Shown here: positions 37,191 through 45,449 of the stretch, piece after piece
Numbering within the stretch: position 1 is the stretch's first letter
Layout of the letters: each line of letters opens with the position of its first letter
Source of the DNA: Secundilactobacillus collinoides DSM 20515 = JCM 1123
Lineage (GTDB): Bacteria; Bacillota; Bacilli; Lactobacillales; Lactobacillaceae
Direction: 5' to 3'
Length of the DNA stretch: 64,000 bases
Assembly: GCF_001435975.1 (NCBI RefSeq)
Contig: NZ_AYYR01000023.1
Span: 46,606-110,605 of the forward strand
Program-made: the position numbers and the translations under genes
Notes under the pieces: generated by a model
Told to the model about the DNA's origin: nothing
What the model saw: only the letters and a program-made list of their open reading frames with translations
Database searches by the model: none

Positions 37191-38159
37191 TTGGCTGACA
37201 ATACACAAACCGAAAAAGAATTTATCCTCGCCAATCCTGAACGTGAAATTTCGTTATTAGGCGCGCAGGATCAATTCGTTTCATTACTTGAAGAAGGCCT
37301 CAACGTCACGGTTAATCCGTTTGGTACGACCATTAAGGTTGCTGGGGAACCCTTCCAAGTTGAAAAGGCAATTACCATTTTACAAAAAATGGATAAACTA
37401 GTTGAAGAGGGCATCCAAATCAACAGTGCCGATGTTGTGAGCGCCATGAAGATGGCTGATCGCGGTACGTTAGATTACTTCTTGGACCTGTACACTGAAA
37501 CTTTAATTAAGGATGCCAAGGGTCGTCCGGTTCGGGTCAAGAACTACGGCCAACGCCAATACATTAACGCCATTAAGCACAACGACGTGACTTTTGGGGT
37601 CGGACCTGCCGGAACCGGGAAAACGTATCTGGCAGTTGTCATGGCCATCGCTGCTTTGAAACGCGGCGACGTCGAAAAAATCATTTTAACCCGGCCTGCT
37701 GTTGAAGCTGGGGAAAGCCTTGGGTTTTTGCCCGGAGATTTGAAAGATAAAGTTGATCCGTACCTGCGACCAATTTATGATGCGCTGTATGCAATTCTGG
37801 GTGCAGAGCATACGAACCGCCTGATGGAGCGGGGCGTGATCGAAATCGCGCCGCTGGCCTACATGCGTGGCCGGACGCTGGAGGGTGCATTCGTCATTTT
37901 GGATGAAGCCCAAAACACAACTAACGCACAGATGAAGATGTTTTTGACCCGGTTGGGCTTTGGCTCAAAGATGATCGTCAACGGTGACGTGACTCAAATC
38001 GACCTGCCGCGCAACTCTAAGAGCGGACTGGTACAAGCCACCAAGATTCTTCAGGACGTTAAACACATTGAATTCGTTGAGTTTACCGCTGATGACGTGG
38101 TTCGGCACCCAGTGGTTGCGGCCATCATCAACGCCTACGAGAAACTTGAAAGCAACTAG
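37191..38159 (+). CDS. phoH: PhoH-like ATPase
   Basis: A 322-residue P-loop NTPase, often with RNA-related roles and nearly always next to ybeY. An N-terminal KH-like region (about 20-100) is followed by the PhoH core with Walker A GVGPAGTGKTYLA (residues about 134-146), TRPAVEAGESLGFLPGD, the Walker B FVILDEAQNTT and NGDVTQIDLP. The start is a TTG, ten bases after AAAGGAG; no better in-frame ATG is near. TATAAT at 37141 may be part of its promoter. ybeY follows 64 bases downstream. Confidence 0.96.
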   Translation: MADNTQTEKEFILANPEREISLLGAQDQFVSLLEEGLNVTVNPFGTTIKVAGEPFQVEKAITILQKMDKLVEEGIQINSADVVSAMKMADRGTLDYFLDLYTETLIKDAKGRPVRVKNYGQRQYINAIKHNDVTFGVGPAGTGKTYLAVVMAIAALKRGDVEKIILTRPAVEAGESLGFLPGDLKDKVDPYLRPIYDALYAILGAEHTNRLMERGVIEIAPLAYMRGRTLEGAFVILDEAQNTTNAQMKMFLTRLGFGSKMIVNGDVTQIDLPRNSKSGLVQATKILQDVKHIEFVEFTADDVVRHPVVAAIINAYEKLESN

Positions 38160-38223
38160 TCGTTTCGATAGGCGTACTAGGCAAAATTCATACAGAAAAT
38201 ATAAAAAAGCGAGCGTAAAATAA

Positions 38224-38709
38224 ATGGATTTAGAGATTTACGATGAAACAAACGATGGGTTCCCAGAAGAAAAGGTGAAGCTGATCCGTGACGTCTTGGA
38301 GTATGCCGGCAAGTACATTAAGCTTGGCGAAAATACTGAGATGTCAGTGACTTTGGTGAATAACGATCGGATTCAAGAAATCAATAAAGAATACCGCGGT
38401 GTTGACCGGGCAACGGACGTTATTAGTTTTGCTATTGAGGATAGTGCCGAGGATGATGAATTTCCAATCGTCATGGATGATGAATTGAGTGAGGAGATTC
38501 CTGAAAACATCGGTGATATTTTCGTTTCTGTCGACAAAGTCGGCGAACAGGCTGATTTTTTGGAACATTCGTACAATCGTGAACTGGGTTTCTTAGTCGT
38601 GCACGGGTTCCTGCATTTGAACGGGTATGATCACATGAAACCGGAAGACGAAAAAGTGATGTTTAAACTACAGAGGGACATTCTGGACGCTTATGGGCTT
38701 AAACGATAA
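38224..38709 (+). CDS. ybeY: Endoribonuclease YbeY (rRNA maturation factor)
   Basis: Metal-dependent endoribonuclease involved in 16S rRNA 3'-end maturation and ribosome quality control. The 161 residues end with the zinc motif H-x3-H-x5-H, visible as VHGFLHLNGYDHMKPED near residue 128. The upstream RGVDRATDVISFAIED segment is also conserved. The ATG lacks a strong ribosome binding site. The gene overlaps dgkA by 17 bases, so translation is coupled. Confidence 0.96.
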   Translation: MDLEIYDETNDGFPEEKVKLIRDVLEYAGKYIKLGENTEMSVTLVNNDRIQEINKEYRGVDRATDVISFAIEDSAEDDEFPIVMDDELSEEIPENIGDIFVSVDKVGEQADFLEHSYNRELGFLVVHGFLHLNGYDHMKPEDEKVMFKLQRDILDAYGLKR

Positions 38710-39082
38710 ACAAGTTAAAAAAAACAAGTCGTTTTGGCAGTCATTCGGCCACGCATTTGATGGCGTGAAGAGTCTGGTGCTGACGGAGCGAAACTTTCGC
38801 AAGCACCTGGTATTTGCAATACTTGCCGTTGTGCTTGGCATCATTGTGCGCTTGACGATCAACGAATGGCTGTGGGTCACTTTGGCCATTTTTATGGTGG
38901 TTACTGCGGAAGTCCTCAATACCGTGGTGGAATCAATCGTTGATCTGGTTGTCGGTGAGCGCTACGAGGCGGCTGCGAAAAAGGCCAAAGATGTGGCAGC
39001 AGGCGGCGTCTTGTTGGCGGCGTTTTTTGCGGTCATTATCGGCTGTTTTGTTTATATTCCAGAACTACTCAAGTTTGTTTGA
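38693..39082 (+). CDS. dgkA: Undecaprenol/diacylglycerol kinase
   Basis: A 129-residue membrane kinase of the DgkA family; Gram-positive members phosphorylate undecaprenol to refill the wall-lipid carrier pool. Three hydrophobic segments are seen, with the conserved ERNFRKHL near residue 30, EVLNTVVESIVDL (active-site Glu) near 70, and KKAKDVAAGGVLL before the last segment. The ATG lies inside ybeY, with AGAGGGA just upstream. era follows after 21 bases. Confidence 0.93.
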   Translation: MGLNDKQVKKNKSFWQSFGHAFDGVKSLVLTERNFRKHLVFAILAVVLGIIVRLTINEWLWVTLAIFMVVTAEVLNTVVESIVDLVVGERYEAAAKKAKDVAAGGVLLAAFFAVIIGCFVYIPELLKFV

Positions 39083-39103
39083 TCAGCACAGGAGGAAAAA
39101 TAA

Positions 39104-40009
39104 TTGGATAATCCAAACTTTAAATCAGGGTTCGTTGCTATTGTCGGCCGGCCCAACGTGGGCAAGTCAACCTTATTGAACCGGGTGGTGGGTCAAAAGG
39201 TCGCCATCATGTCCGATAAGGCGCAAACCACGCGAAACAAAATTCAGGGTATTTATACCACTGATGAAGCACAAATCGTGTTCATCGATACGCCCGGAAT
39301 CCACAAACCAAAGAGTGAGTTAGGCGACTTTATGGTGCAGTCTGCACTTTCCTCATTGAACGAAGTCGATGCCGTTTTGATGATGGTTAACGCCACACAA
39401 AAACGCGGCGCCGGTGATAACTTCATCATCGACCGATTGAAGAACGTGAAACAGCCGGTTTACTTGGTGATCAATAAAATTGACCAAGTGAAACCAGATG
39501 ATTTGCTGACCATTATTTCACAGTACAAGGACGCTTTACCATGGCAGGAAGTTGTTCCAATTTCCGCGCTTGAAGGTAACAATGTCGTTGAAATGCTTGA
39601 GAAGATCATCGATACGTTGCCAAAGGGTCCGCAATACTACCCAGATGATCAGGTCACAGATCACCCAGAACGTTTCGTTGTCTCAGAACTGATTCGTGAA
39701 AAGATCCTGCAGTTAACGCGTCAGGAAATTCCGCATTCAGTAGCTGTGAATGTCGAAAAAATGAGTCGTCAAGATGAAAAGAAGGTTCACATTCAAGCAA
39801 CGATTATCGTGGAACGGCCAACGCAAAAGGGAATTTTGATCGGCAAGGGCGGTTCGATGTTGAAAAAGATCGGGACACTTGCCCGCCAGGATATCGAACG
39901 GCTGTTGGGCGACAAGGTCTTTTTGGAGCTGTGGGTCAAAGTTGTGCCAGGCTGGAAAGACAAGAAGTCAGCACTTCAGGCTTATGGTTATAAGAAGAGT
40001 GATTATTAG
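39104..40009 (+). CDS. era: GTPase Era
   Basis: Ribosome-assembly GTPase that binds the 3' end of 16S rRNA. The 301 residues carry G1 [11 protein letters not shown], the switch [11 protein letters not shown]3 DTPGIHKP, G4 NKIDQ, and a C-terminal KH domain with the [14 protein letters not shown] motif. The start TTG at 39104 follows GGAGGAAAAATAA. It is the last gene of the phoH-ybeY-dgkA-era run. A GC-rich hairpin follows at 40081. Confidence 0.98.
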   Translation: MDNPNFKSGFVAIVGRPNVGKSTLLNRVVGQKVAIMSDKAQTTRNKIQGIYTTDEAQIVFIDTPGIHKPKSELGDFMVQSALSSLNEVDAVLMMVNATQKRGAGDNFIIDRLKNVKQPVYLVINKIDQVKPDDLLTIISQYKDALPWQEVVPISALEGNNVVEMLEKIIDTLPKGPQYYPDDQVTDHPERFVVSELIREKILQLTRQEIPHSVAVNVEKMSRQDEKKVHIQATIIVERPTQKGILIGKGGSMLKKIGTLARQDIERLLGDKVFLELWVKVVPGWKDKKSALQAYGYKKSDY

Positions 40010-40080
40010 TATTGCTCCTGTTTCATCGGATGTCTGCAGCGTTTATTTCCGCTGATGCGGGTTGATGACAGAAAATTAGG

Positions 40081-40127
40081 ACGCCGCCGTTCACATTTTG
40101 ATTGTAACAAGTAACGGCTGCGTTCTA
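40081..40127 (+). terminator. Probable terminator after era
   Basis: ACGCCGCCGTTCAC pairs with GTAACGGCTGCGT (one mismatch and one bulge), followed by the weak T stretch TCTAATT. Partial read-through into recO is likely. Confidence 0.55.
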
Positions 40128-40295
40128 ATTGGGCGATAACGCACATTTTAAAGCGACCATCCGAAATTTGAGACAAATTCGGAGTTGTTTCAACGCCATT
40201 TTTTTAATACAAGAGGCGTGGCTGAGTCGCGTTTATTTTGTGGTCAAGAAATCCGAACCAGTTACAACAATCAACAAACAGAATCGGGTGACACA

Positions 40296-41084
40296 ATGGC
40301 CGGCCAAATTATGGATTTTAACGGTATCGTTATGATGCAGAAGAACTATCGCGAACGCGATCTACTGGTGAAATTTTTTACCATGGAAGCGGGAAAACGG
40401 ATGTTTTTTGTTCGGGGCGCAAAGAAGCGCGGGTTTAAAATGACGGCTGACCTGTTGCCCTTTACTTACGGCACCTACGTGGGTGATCTTCGGGATCCGG
40501 GACTGTCATACATTAACGCCGTCAAAGAAACTGCCCACTTTCAAAATATTAGTCAGGATATCGAAAAAAACGCCTATGCGACGTACATTATGTCGTTGCT
40601 GGATCGTGCGATTCCGGATAACGAGCTGCTTGGCGGCTGGTATAATCGGCTGTACCATGGTCTTTTGGCTATCGACCAGGGGCTGGATGCCGGTATTGTT
40701 GCCAATATATTTGAAGTGCAATTACTGGAATTGTTTGGCGTGGCGCCGAATTTGCGCAACTGTGTGATCTGCGGGCGGACGGACTTGCCATTTGACTACT
40801 CTGAGTCGTATGGCGGGCTGCTGTGTCAGGCACACTGGCACATGGATCCGAATCGGTTGAAACTTGATCAGCGGACAATCTTTTATCTGCGCCAATTTTC
40901 GGCCGTGGATTTGACTAAATTATCATCGATCAAAGTTCATCCTGAAACGAAACAGCATCTCAGAATGGCACTGGATATGATTTACAGCGATACGGTGGGG
41001 GTCTATCCCCGCAGCAAACGCTTTATCGATCAAATGAATAAATGGGCGGATAAACTGCCTAATCCAACAGATAAAAAGAACTAG
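40296..41084 (+). CDS. recO: DNA repair protein RecO
   Basis: Recombination mediator of the RecFOR pathway that helps load RecA. The 262 residues contain an N-terminal OB fold (about 1-80, starting DFNGIVMMQKNYRERDLLVKFF), a helical domain and a zinc cluster seen as CVICGRTDL with a downstream Cys in LLCQAHW. The ATG at 40296 (MAGQIMDF) aligns with the family start and is preceded by GGGTGACAC; the open frame extends 37 codons further without similarity. Position after era is the usual one. Confidence 0.94.
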   Translation: MAGQIMDFNGIVMMQKNYRERDLLVKFFTMEAGKRMFFVRGAKKRGFKMTADLLPFTYGTYVGDLRDPGLSYINAVKETAHFQNISQDIEKNAYATYIMSLLDRAIPDNELLGGWYNRLYHGLLAIDQGLDAGIVANIFEVQLLELFGVAPNLRNCVICGRTDLPFDYSESYGGLLCQAHWHMDPNRLKLDQRTIFYLRQFSAVDLTKLSSIKVHPETKQHLRMALDMIYSDTVGVYPRSKRFIDQMNKWADKLPNPTDKKN

Positions 41085-41108
41085 GGCCAAATGACCTTAG
41101 TTCTTTTT
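41073..41108. terminator. Bidirectional terminator between recO and the B3/B4 gene
   Basis: AAAAAGAACTAGG pairs with CCTTAGTTCTTTTT (one mismatch) and overlaps the recO stop codon. T runs lie on both strands. Confidence 0.88.
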
Positions 41109-41125
41109 ATTTGGCATTCAAATTA

Positions 41126-41797
41126 TTAGGCGTTCAAAAAATGGCCTTCACCACCAAGGTAGTGGGTAGTTTGATCGATGACCTGCTGGGCCACGTCATC
41201 CACGTAGTCCTGCGTCGTGTTCTGATTGCCTTGAACAATGTAAAAAATATGGGTGGTGGCCGCAGTTACTTTTGTTTTCTCAACTTGACGCGTTTCCAAG
41301 TGGCAGATGATCTCATTACTGTCATCGATGTAGCCGTACTCACCAGCCTTGACCGGTTCTGGTTCACCGTTACCGCCAATCGGCACGAACCGCTCTGTAC
41401 CATCGGTTAAACGCAGGTTAATGTTGCCGTCCACGTGGTCGAGGTCGTGGGCACCCAACGCCAACTTTGATTGAATTGAGATTAAATTGTAGAGGTCGAC
41501 CACTGGATTGATTGAAAACAGTTCGCCCCGTTTTAAAATGAGTTTCAGCAAAGTGGCCGGAGCCGGGGTGTTGTTGCGTTTTGGTAAATGCACCGCCTTG
41601 TGCAGATCCCAGAAGCCTTGAATGATCGGGTCAGTTTTGATTTGGTCGCGGTCCAGCGTTTTTAAAACGGTCGCAATCTGTGCTTGGATGTCAGTCTTCA
41701 GGGTTGCTGGATAGGCGCTGTTATCGACGCCGGTCAATTCAACGCCGCGAATGGTGACGCCCAGATCTAGTACTTGTTGATCAATGTTAAATGCCAT
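41126..41797 (-). CDS. B3/B4 tRNA-binding domain protein (PheT editing-domain homologue)
   Basis: A 223-residue free-standing protein of the B3/B4 family, which corresponds to the editing module of the beta chain of phenylalanyl-tRNA synthetase. The characteristic segments are HKAVHLPKRNNTPAPATLLKLILKRG, INPVVDLYNLISIQS, the LGAHDLDHVDG loop and RLTDGTERFVPIGG. The ATG at 41797 follows GAGAGAGGTATCC; the frame extends into the leader upstream. A complete T-box riboswitch precedes it, so expression responds to uncharged tRNA. A role in clearing misacylated tRNA is likely by homology; the tRNA is discussed under the T-box. Confidence 0.88.
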   Translation of the reverse strand: MAFNIDQQVLDLGVTIRGVELTGVDNSAYPATLKTDIQAQIATVLKTLDRDQIKTDPIIQGFWDLHKAVHLPKRNNTPAPATLLKLILKRGELFSINPVVDLYNLISIQSKLALGAHDLDHVDGNINLRLTDGTERFVPIGGNGEPEPVKAGEYGYIDDSNEIICHLETRQVEKTKVTAATTHIFYIVQGNQNTTQDYVDDVAQQVIDQTTHYLGGEGHFLNA

Positions 41798-41835
41798 AAA
41801 TGGATACCTCTCTCTATAATTGATACTGAATGACA

Positions 41836-42085
41836 CGAAAAAACGCGTGCGTCCTCGTCAAACTAGACAAGGGACGAACGCGTCGTGGTGCCACCCAATT
41901 TTACATTTACAAAATGCCTCAAACGGTACCCATGGGATACCAGGGAAGTTAACGGTTCCTACCGGCTGGACAGCGTGAACTATTCGGCAACATAGCAAAG
42001 ATCATCTTCCTTACCGGTTGCCGTGTCCTTTTTCAGCGACCGGACTCTCTGGCTCAGCTTACAGTAAGTACTCTTCTTTGCGCTT
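41836..42085 (-). promoter_or_regulatory. T-box riboswitch upstream of the B3/B4 protein, probable Asp (GAU) specifier
   Basis: On the minus strand the core GGGTGGCACCACG (41884-41896) is followed by a terminator, ACGCGTTCGTCC.../...GGACGCACGCGT, with a T run (41838-41883). Stem I is closed by GCAAAGA (42075-42081) and TCTTTGC (41995-42001). The specifier loop has AGTA on its 5' side and GAAGATGA on its 3' side, flanked by CTTAC/GTAAG. The triplet after GAA is GAU (42004-42006), an Asp codon. AGAGAG (AG bulge region) and a GGTCGCTGAAAAAGG segment are also present, as in typical aminoacyl-tRNA synthetase leaders. Confidence 0.87.
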
Positions 42086-42163
42086 TTATGAAATTGAAAT
42101 TGGTTTAGTTATAGCATGTTGATTATGAGAAGTCAATGAGAAAACGAAAATGAACAAGGCAAT

Positions 42164-42682
42164 CTACAAGCCTAACAGGTTTTCTGCATTTTTATGGGCA
42201 ATCTTTTCGCGGATCGTATCAGTTAAACTGACATTTTTAATAAAATCGGTCTCCTGTTGCAAGGGCATAAAGGGATAATCGGATGAAAACATGACGTGAT
42301 CCTCACCCACAACACTGAGAACATATTGCAACAGGTTTTGATAGTGAAAGCCTGAAATCGTGTAGTAAATGTTGTTTTGCAAATAGTACCCATATGGATG
42401 TTCCAGGTTCCCGCCGGATGTGTTATAGAGTCGTTCTAAAAAGAAGGGTAGCCCCTCACCTAAGTGACCGACAATCACCTTTAAATGCGGATGCATGTCA
42501 AAAACGCCGCCGGCAATCATGCGCAGAACGTGGGTTCCAGTTTCGATATGCCAGCCCCAACCGCCGGAGGTGAGCACCATTTTTGCGTAGGGGTCGGCAA
42601 CATTGTAGTAGGTATTGATCACAGGTTGAGGAGGGATGGCGGGGTGGATATAGAGTGGACAGTTCAATTTTTCTGTCTTTTC
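42164..42682 (-). pseudogene. Amidohydrolase (Amidohydrolase_2 family), 5'-truncated remnant
   Basis: The C-terminal 170 residues or so of a TIM-barrel metal-dependent hydrolase or decarboxylase. Family motifs are CPLYIHPAIPP, GHLGEGLPFFLERL, and FSSDYPFMP with the metal Asp, ending NAENLLGL. Full-length members have 280-340 residues, and the N-terminal metal motif (HxH) and about 110-150 residues are absent. The frame closes at TAA about 20 bases upstream of the first recognisable codons, without a ribosome binding site. It meets a second truncated gene head to head, so it is judged a deletion remnant. Confidence 0.8.
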
Positions 42683-43570
42683 AACTTAGATTCAAAAAAC
42701 TATCGATTACCGAATTTGCCCGAATTGCCAAAGGGCACGTCGCCAATGGTTGTTTTATCGCAGGTTTGTGATTATACAACTGGCACGTTTCAGTCGATTG
42801 CGAAGCCAGTTTTTGTTAATTTAGAAAATATTTTCGACAAAAAAACTAATTCAATTGAAATTCATCAGCCTCAAAATAACCTGGATGTCAGCTTTGGTTT
42901 TAAGGGTGGCCATGTACATTTAAAGGCCGAAACGGAAGCCTATTCATGTAATTTAGAGATGAGCGGTGCTGACCGGGTCATGTGGATGACGGATAATGCT
43001 TTAAAAACAGATGGATTGATCCGTGAAGGTGTTGAGGGTGATCGCAGTTTTTATTATTCTCTACATGAGCTGCCCGTGACTGGTGCTTTGAATATTGAAG
43101 CTATTGAAAGTAGTGACGTACAGGTCTCAGGTGCGGGTTGGATCGATCGACAATGGGGCGATTTCTTGACCAGAAATTGGGAATGGACTTCATTTCGATT
43201 CGCTGATGGCGATCGCGTGAACACATATAATTTTGATAGTGGTTATCAAGTTGGCCTCCTGCAAACTTCTGACGGTAAAAACACGCCGTTTAATTCATTT
43301 AAAGTTGTCCAAAATAGTTATGCTAAATCCAAAAATAATGTTTGGTTCAGTTATGGTTGGGATTATCACATGCCGGTTAAAGATGGTGCGTATCATCTTG
43401 TGCCCTTGAGTCCAAAAAATGTTATTGCGCAGGGGGAAAATGAGGTCCTATTCGAGGGCTTAAGTCGTTTGCTTGATTCATACGGTAATCAAGTTGGTTG
43501 GGCCGTGACTGAAACCATGGATATTCGTAAAGTGCACAATGGACCATACGATAAATTTAATAACTTTTAA
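42668..43570 (+). pseudogene. Lipocalin-like (CrtC/AttH family) protein, 5'-truncated remnant
   Basis: About 300 residues of a two-domain lipocalin-type protein of the hydroxyneurosporene-synthase/AttH family. The segments SGAGWIDRQWGDF, NWEWTSFRFADG and the following beta-rich region are typical. The N-terminal region before SQVCDYTTG appears shortened. The open frame technically runs back to an ATG at 42485, but those 60 codons are antisense to the amidohydrolase remnant and have no ribosome binding site. The reading frame is otherwise intact to its stop. Base composition is more AT-rich than the neighbours. Confidence 0.7.
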
Positions 43571-43957
43571 GAGCTTGCTTAAATGTTTGCTAGCCGATAA
43601 TTCAAGCCTATTATCGCGTGGTTAATCTGAATGGATGATTAAGTGAGGAAGAATACTACTTTTCATCAGGTCGCTGTGCTCGTAAAATCAAGTTGAAAAT
43701 GTCTTTTACCCCGCATTATTTTAAATAATGATAATAAATGGTGCTCAGAATTTAAACAAAGCAACGTATTTCCAATTCAATAGCTTGTTAATATACATCT
43801 CGCAAAATGACACATGCCACTTTGTGAGGCTTTTTTGTTTTCATGAATTCAATTTCAGTATCTCGCGTTTCGTCACACGATTAGAAATAAATGATTGTAC
43901 TAAAGACTGCTATGACAGTCTTTTATGCAACTCGGTAAAAAAAGACAATTAAAATCC
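43571..43957. other. AT-rich intergenic stretch with two terminator-like hairpins
   Basis: No gene is supported; a 74-codon frame has a composition unlike the neighbours. GCCACTTTGTGAGGC followed by TTTTTT (about 43817-43838) and AAAGACTG/CAGTCTTTT (43902-43924) resemble terminators. The stretch may contain decayed sequence connected with the truncated genes upstream. Confidence 0.45.
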
Positions 43958-43988
43958 TTGACCTGAAGTCGACTCCAGGTTTTATGGT
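43958..43988 (+). promoter_or_regulatory. MerR-type promoter/operator of the redox operon
   Basis: TTGACC (43958-43963) and TATGGT (43983-43988) are 19 bases apart. The spacer holds ACCTGAAGTCGACTCCAGGT (43961-43980), a palindrome with a single mismatched pair. The operon's own MerR gene at 46455 is the likely activator. The first ATG is about 46 bases downstream. Confidence 0.8.
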
Positions 43989-44033
43989 GTATCCATCAAC
44001 AAATTAAGTTATCTTTTAGGGGGATGCACTATA

Positions 44034-44549
44034 ATGAAGTCAATTAATTGGTCAACAGAATATTTACCAGGAACCACCGACAACTTTGTGTCAAATGAGG
44101 TGATCGCCAGTGGCATCACCCTAGATGGCGTTTGGGCAAACCTTGTGGACACCAGCAAGTGGGAGACGTATTACGACAACGCAGCCAACATCAAGTTGGA
44201 TGATACGCAGGATACCAACCTGCACTTTGCTGAACACTTCCGGTTTGACACCTTCGGCTTTCCAATCGACGCTCAGGTCATGGAACTAGTTGCACCGACG
44301 GATGGTCAGGTTGCCCGGCTGGCATGGCATGGCTGGCAAAATGGTGACGCCGACACACAGTTTGACGTTTACCACGCCTTTGTGATTGAAAAGCTGGCAG
44401 ACGGTCGGATCCGCTTGCTGACGCAGGAGTCACAAATCGGTAAACCGGCGGCTGAATTGGCAACCCAGAGTCCCAACCCAATGTTGAACGGACATCAAGC
44501 ATGGTTAGATGGTCTGGTAAAGGCGTCCGATAAGGCCGAGAGGAGATAA
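44034..44549 (+). CDS. SRPBCC-fold (polyketide cyclase/START-like) protein
   Basis: A 171-residue protein with the helix-grip layout: IASGITLDGVWANLVDTSKWETYYDNAANI at the start of the fold, a run of beta strands, and a C-terminal long helix (NPMLNGHQAWLDGLVKASDKA). Such proteins bind hydrophobic ligands or help aromatic ring chemistry. The ATG follows TAGGGGGATGCAC. It is the first gene of a six-gene run behind a MerR-type promoter, 6 bases from the SDR, so it probably handles the same small molecule as the reductases. The ligand is unknown. Confidence 0.8.
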   Translation: MKSINWSTEYLPGTTDNFVSNEVIASGITLDGVWANLVDTSKWETYYDNAANIKLDDTQDTNLHFAEHFRFDTFGFPIDAQVMELVAPTDGQVARLAWHGWQNGDADTQFDVYHAFVIEKLADGRIRLLTQESQIGKPAAELATQSPNPMLNGHQAWLDGLVKASDKAERR

Positions 44550-44555
44550 TATAAA

Positions 44556-45386
44556 ATGGCAAAAACATGGTTAATTACGGGCACTTCAAGCGGGTTTGGT
44601 AAGGCATTAGCACAAATTGTTGCGCAGCACGATGGGACAAATTTGATCGCGGCCGCCCGTAAATTGTCGGATTTAGATTATTTGAACGCGTACGATCAAA
44701 CAAAAATCGAAAAAGTGATCATTGATGTAACAAACAAGGAACAGATTGCTACGGCCGTTCAACAGGGACAGACGAAGTTCGGCACGGTTGATGTTTTGGT
44801 CAACAATGCGGGGTTAGGCTACTTTGGCACCGTTGAAGAATCAAACGAAGCGGATGTCCGCCAGTTGTTCGAAGTTAACGTATTTGGTCTCGCCAACGTC
44901 ACGAAGGCCGTGTTACCAGTGATGCGCGCGCAAAAGAGCGGCTTGATCATTAACGTTTCTTCCGTACTAGGGATTACTTCGATTCCAACCTTTGGCTGGT
45001 ATAGTGCAACCAAGTTTGCCGTGGAGGGTTACTCAAATGCCCTGCGTCAAGAAGTGAACGGCCTTGGTATCAACGTTATGCTGGCAGAACCAAGCGGTGC
45101 TCGGACCAAGTGGAATGCCGGTAAAACGGCGCCCGTGCAAATTGACGACTACAAGCAGTTTGCGGACATGATCAACGGCGCTGCCAGCGGAACTACTCAG
45201 GCACCTGGTGACCCAGTTCGCATCGCCCAGTTGATGTTTGACGTTGCAACGGGTGACGACCCAGTGCCGGCGCATTTGCCACTGGGTGAATTCGCTACTA
45301 ACGGCATGAAACAGGAATTGACAAAGACGCTAGCTGATGTCGACAAGTATCACGACCTTTCTTTGAAGGCCGATTCACCAGCATAG
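44556..45386 (+). CDS. Short-chain dehydrogenase/reductase
   Basis: A 276-residue classical SDR. The motifs are TGTSSGFG (NAD(P) binding), NNAGLGYFG, a Ser in NVSSVLG, and YSATK; the last two form the catalytic triad. AARK after strand 2 suggests NADPH use. The ATG follows AGGAGATAATATAAA; the gene lies 6 bases after the SRPBCC gene. A hairpin resembling a terminator follows the stop, so downstream genes may be expressed at a lower level. Substrate unknown. Confidence 0.9.
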   Translation: MAKTWLITGTSSGFGKALAQIVAQHDGTNLIAAARKLSDLDYLNAYDQTKIEKVIIDVTNKEQIATAVQQGQTKFGTVDVLVNNAGLGYFGTVEESNEADVRQLFEVNVFGLANVTKAVLPVMRAQKSGLIINVSSVLGITSIPTFGWYSATKFAVEGYSNALRQEVNGLGINVMLAEPSGARTKWNAGKTAPVQIDDYKQFADMINGAASGTTQAPGDPVRIAQLMFDVATGDDPVPAHLPLGEFATNGMKQELTKTLADVDKYHDLSLKADSPA

Positions 45387-45394
45387 AACACTGC

Positions 45395-45428
45395 AAAAGG
45401 GCCTGACCGCTTATTGGCCAGGTCTTTT
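45395..45428 (+). terminator. Intra-operon terminator or attenuator
   Basis: AAAAGGGCCTGACC pairs with GGCCAGGTCTTTT (one bulge), ending in a short T run, between the SDR and MDR genes. It probably makes a step in expression rather than a full stop. Confidence 0.65.
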
Positions 45429-45449
45429 AGCGACAGAAGGGATTATTAC

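Noticed and set aside
42485..42667. N-terminal extension of the lipocalin-like frame
   Set aside because: These codons are antisense to the amidohydrolase remnant and lack a start signal. The frame is open only by chance across the junction.
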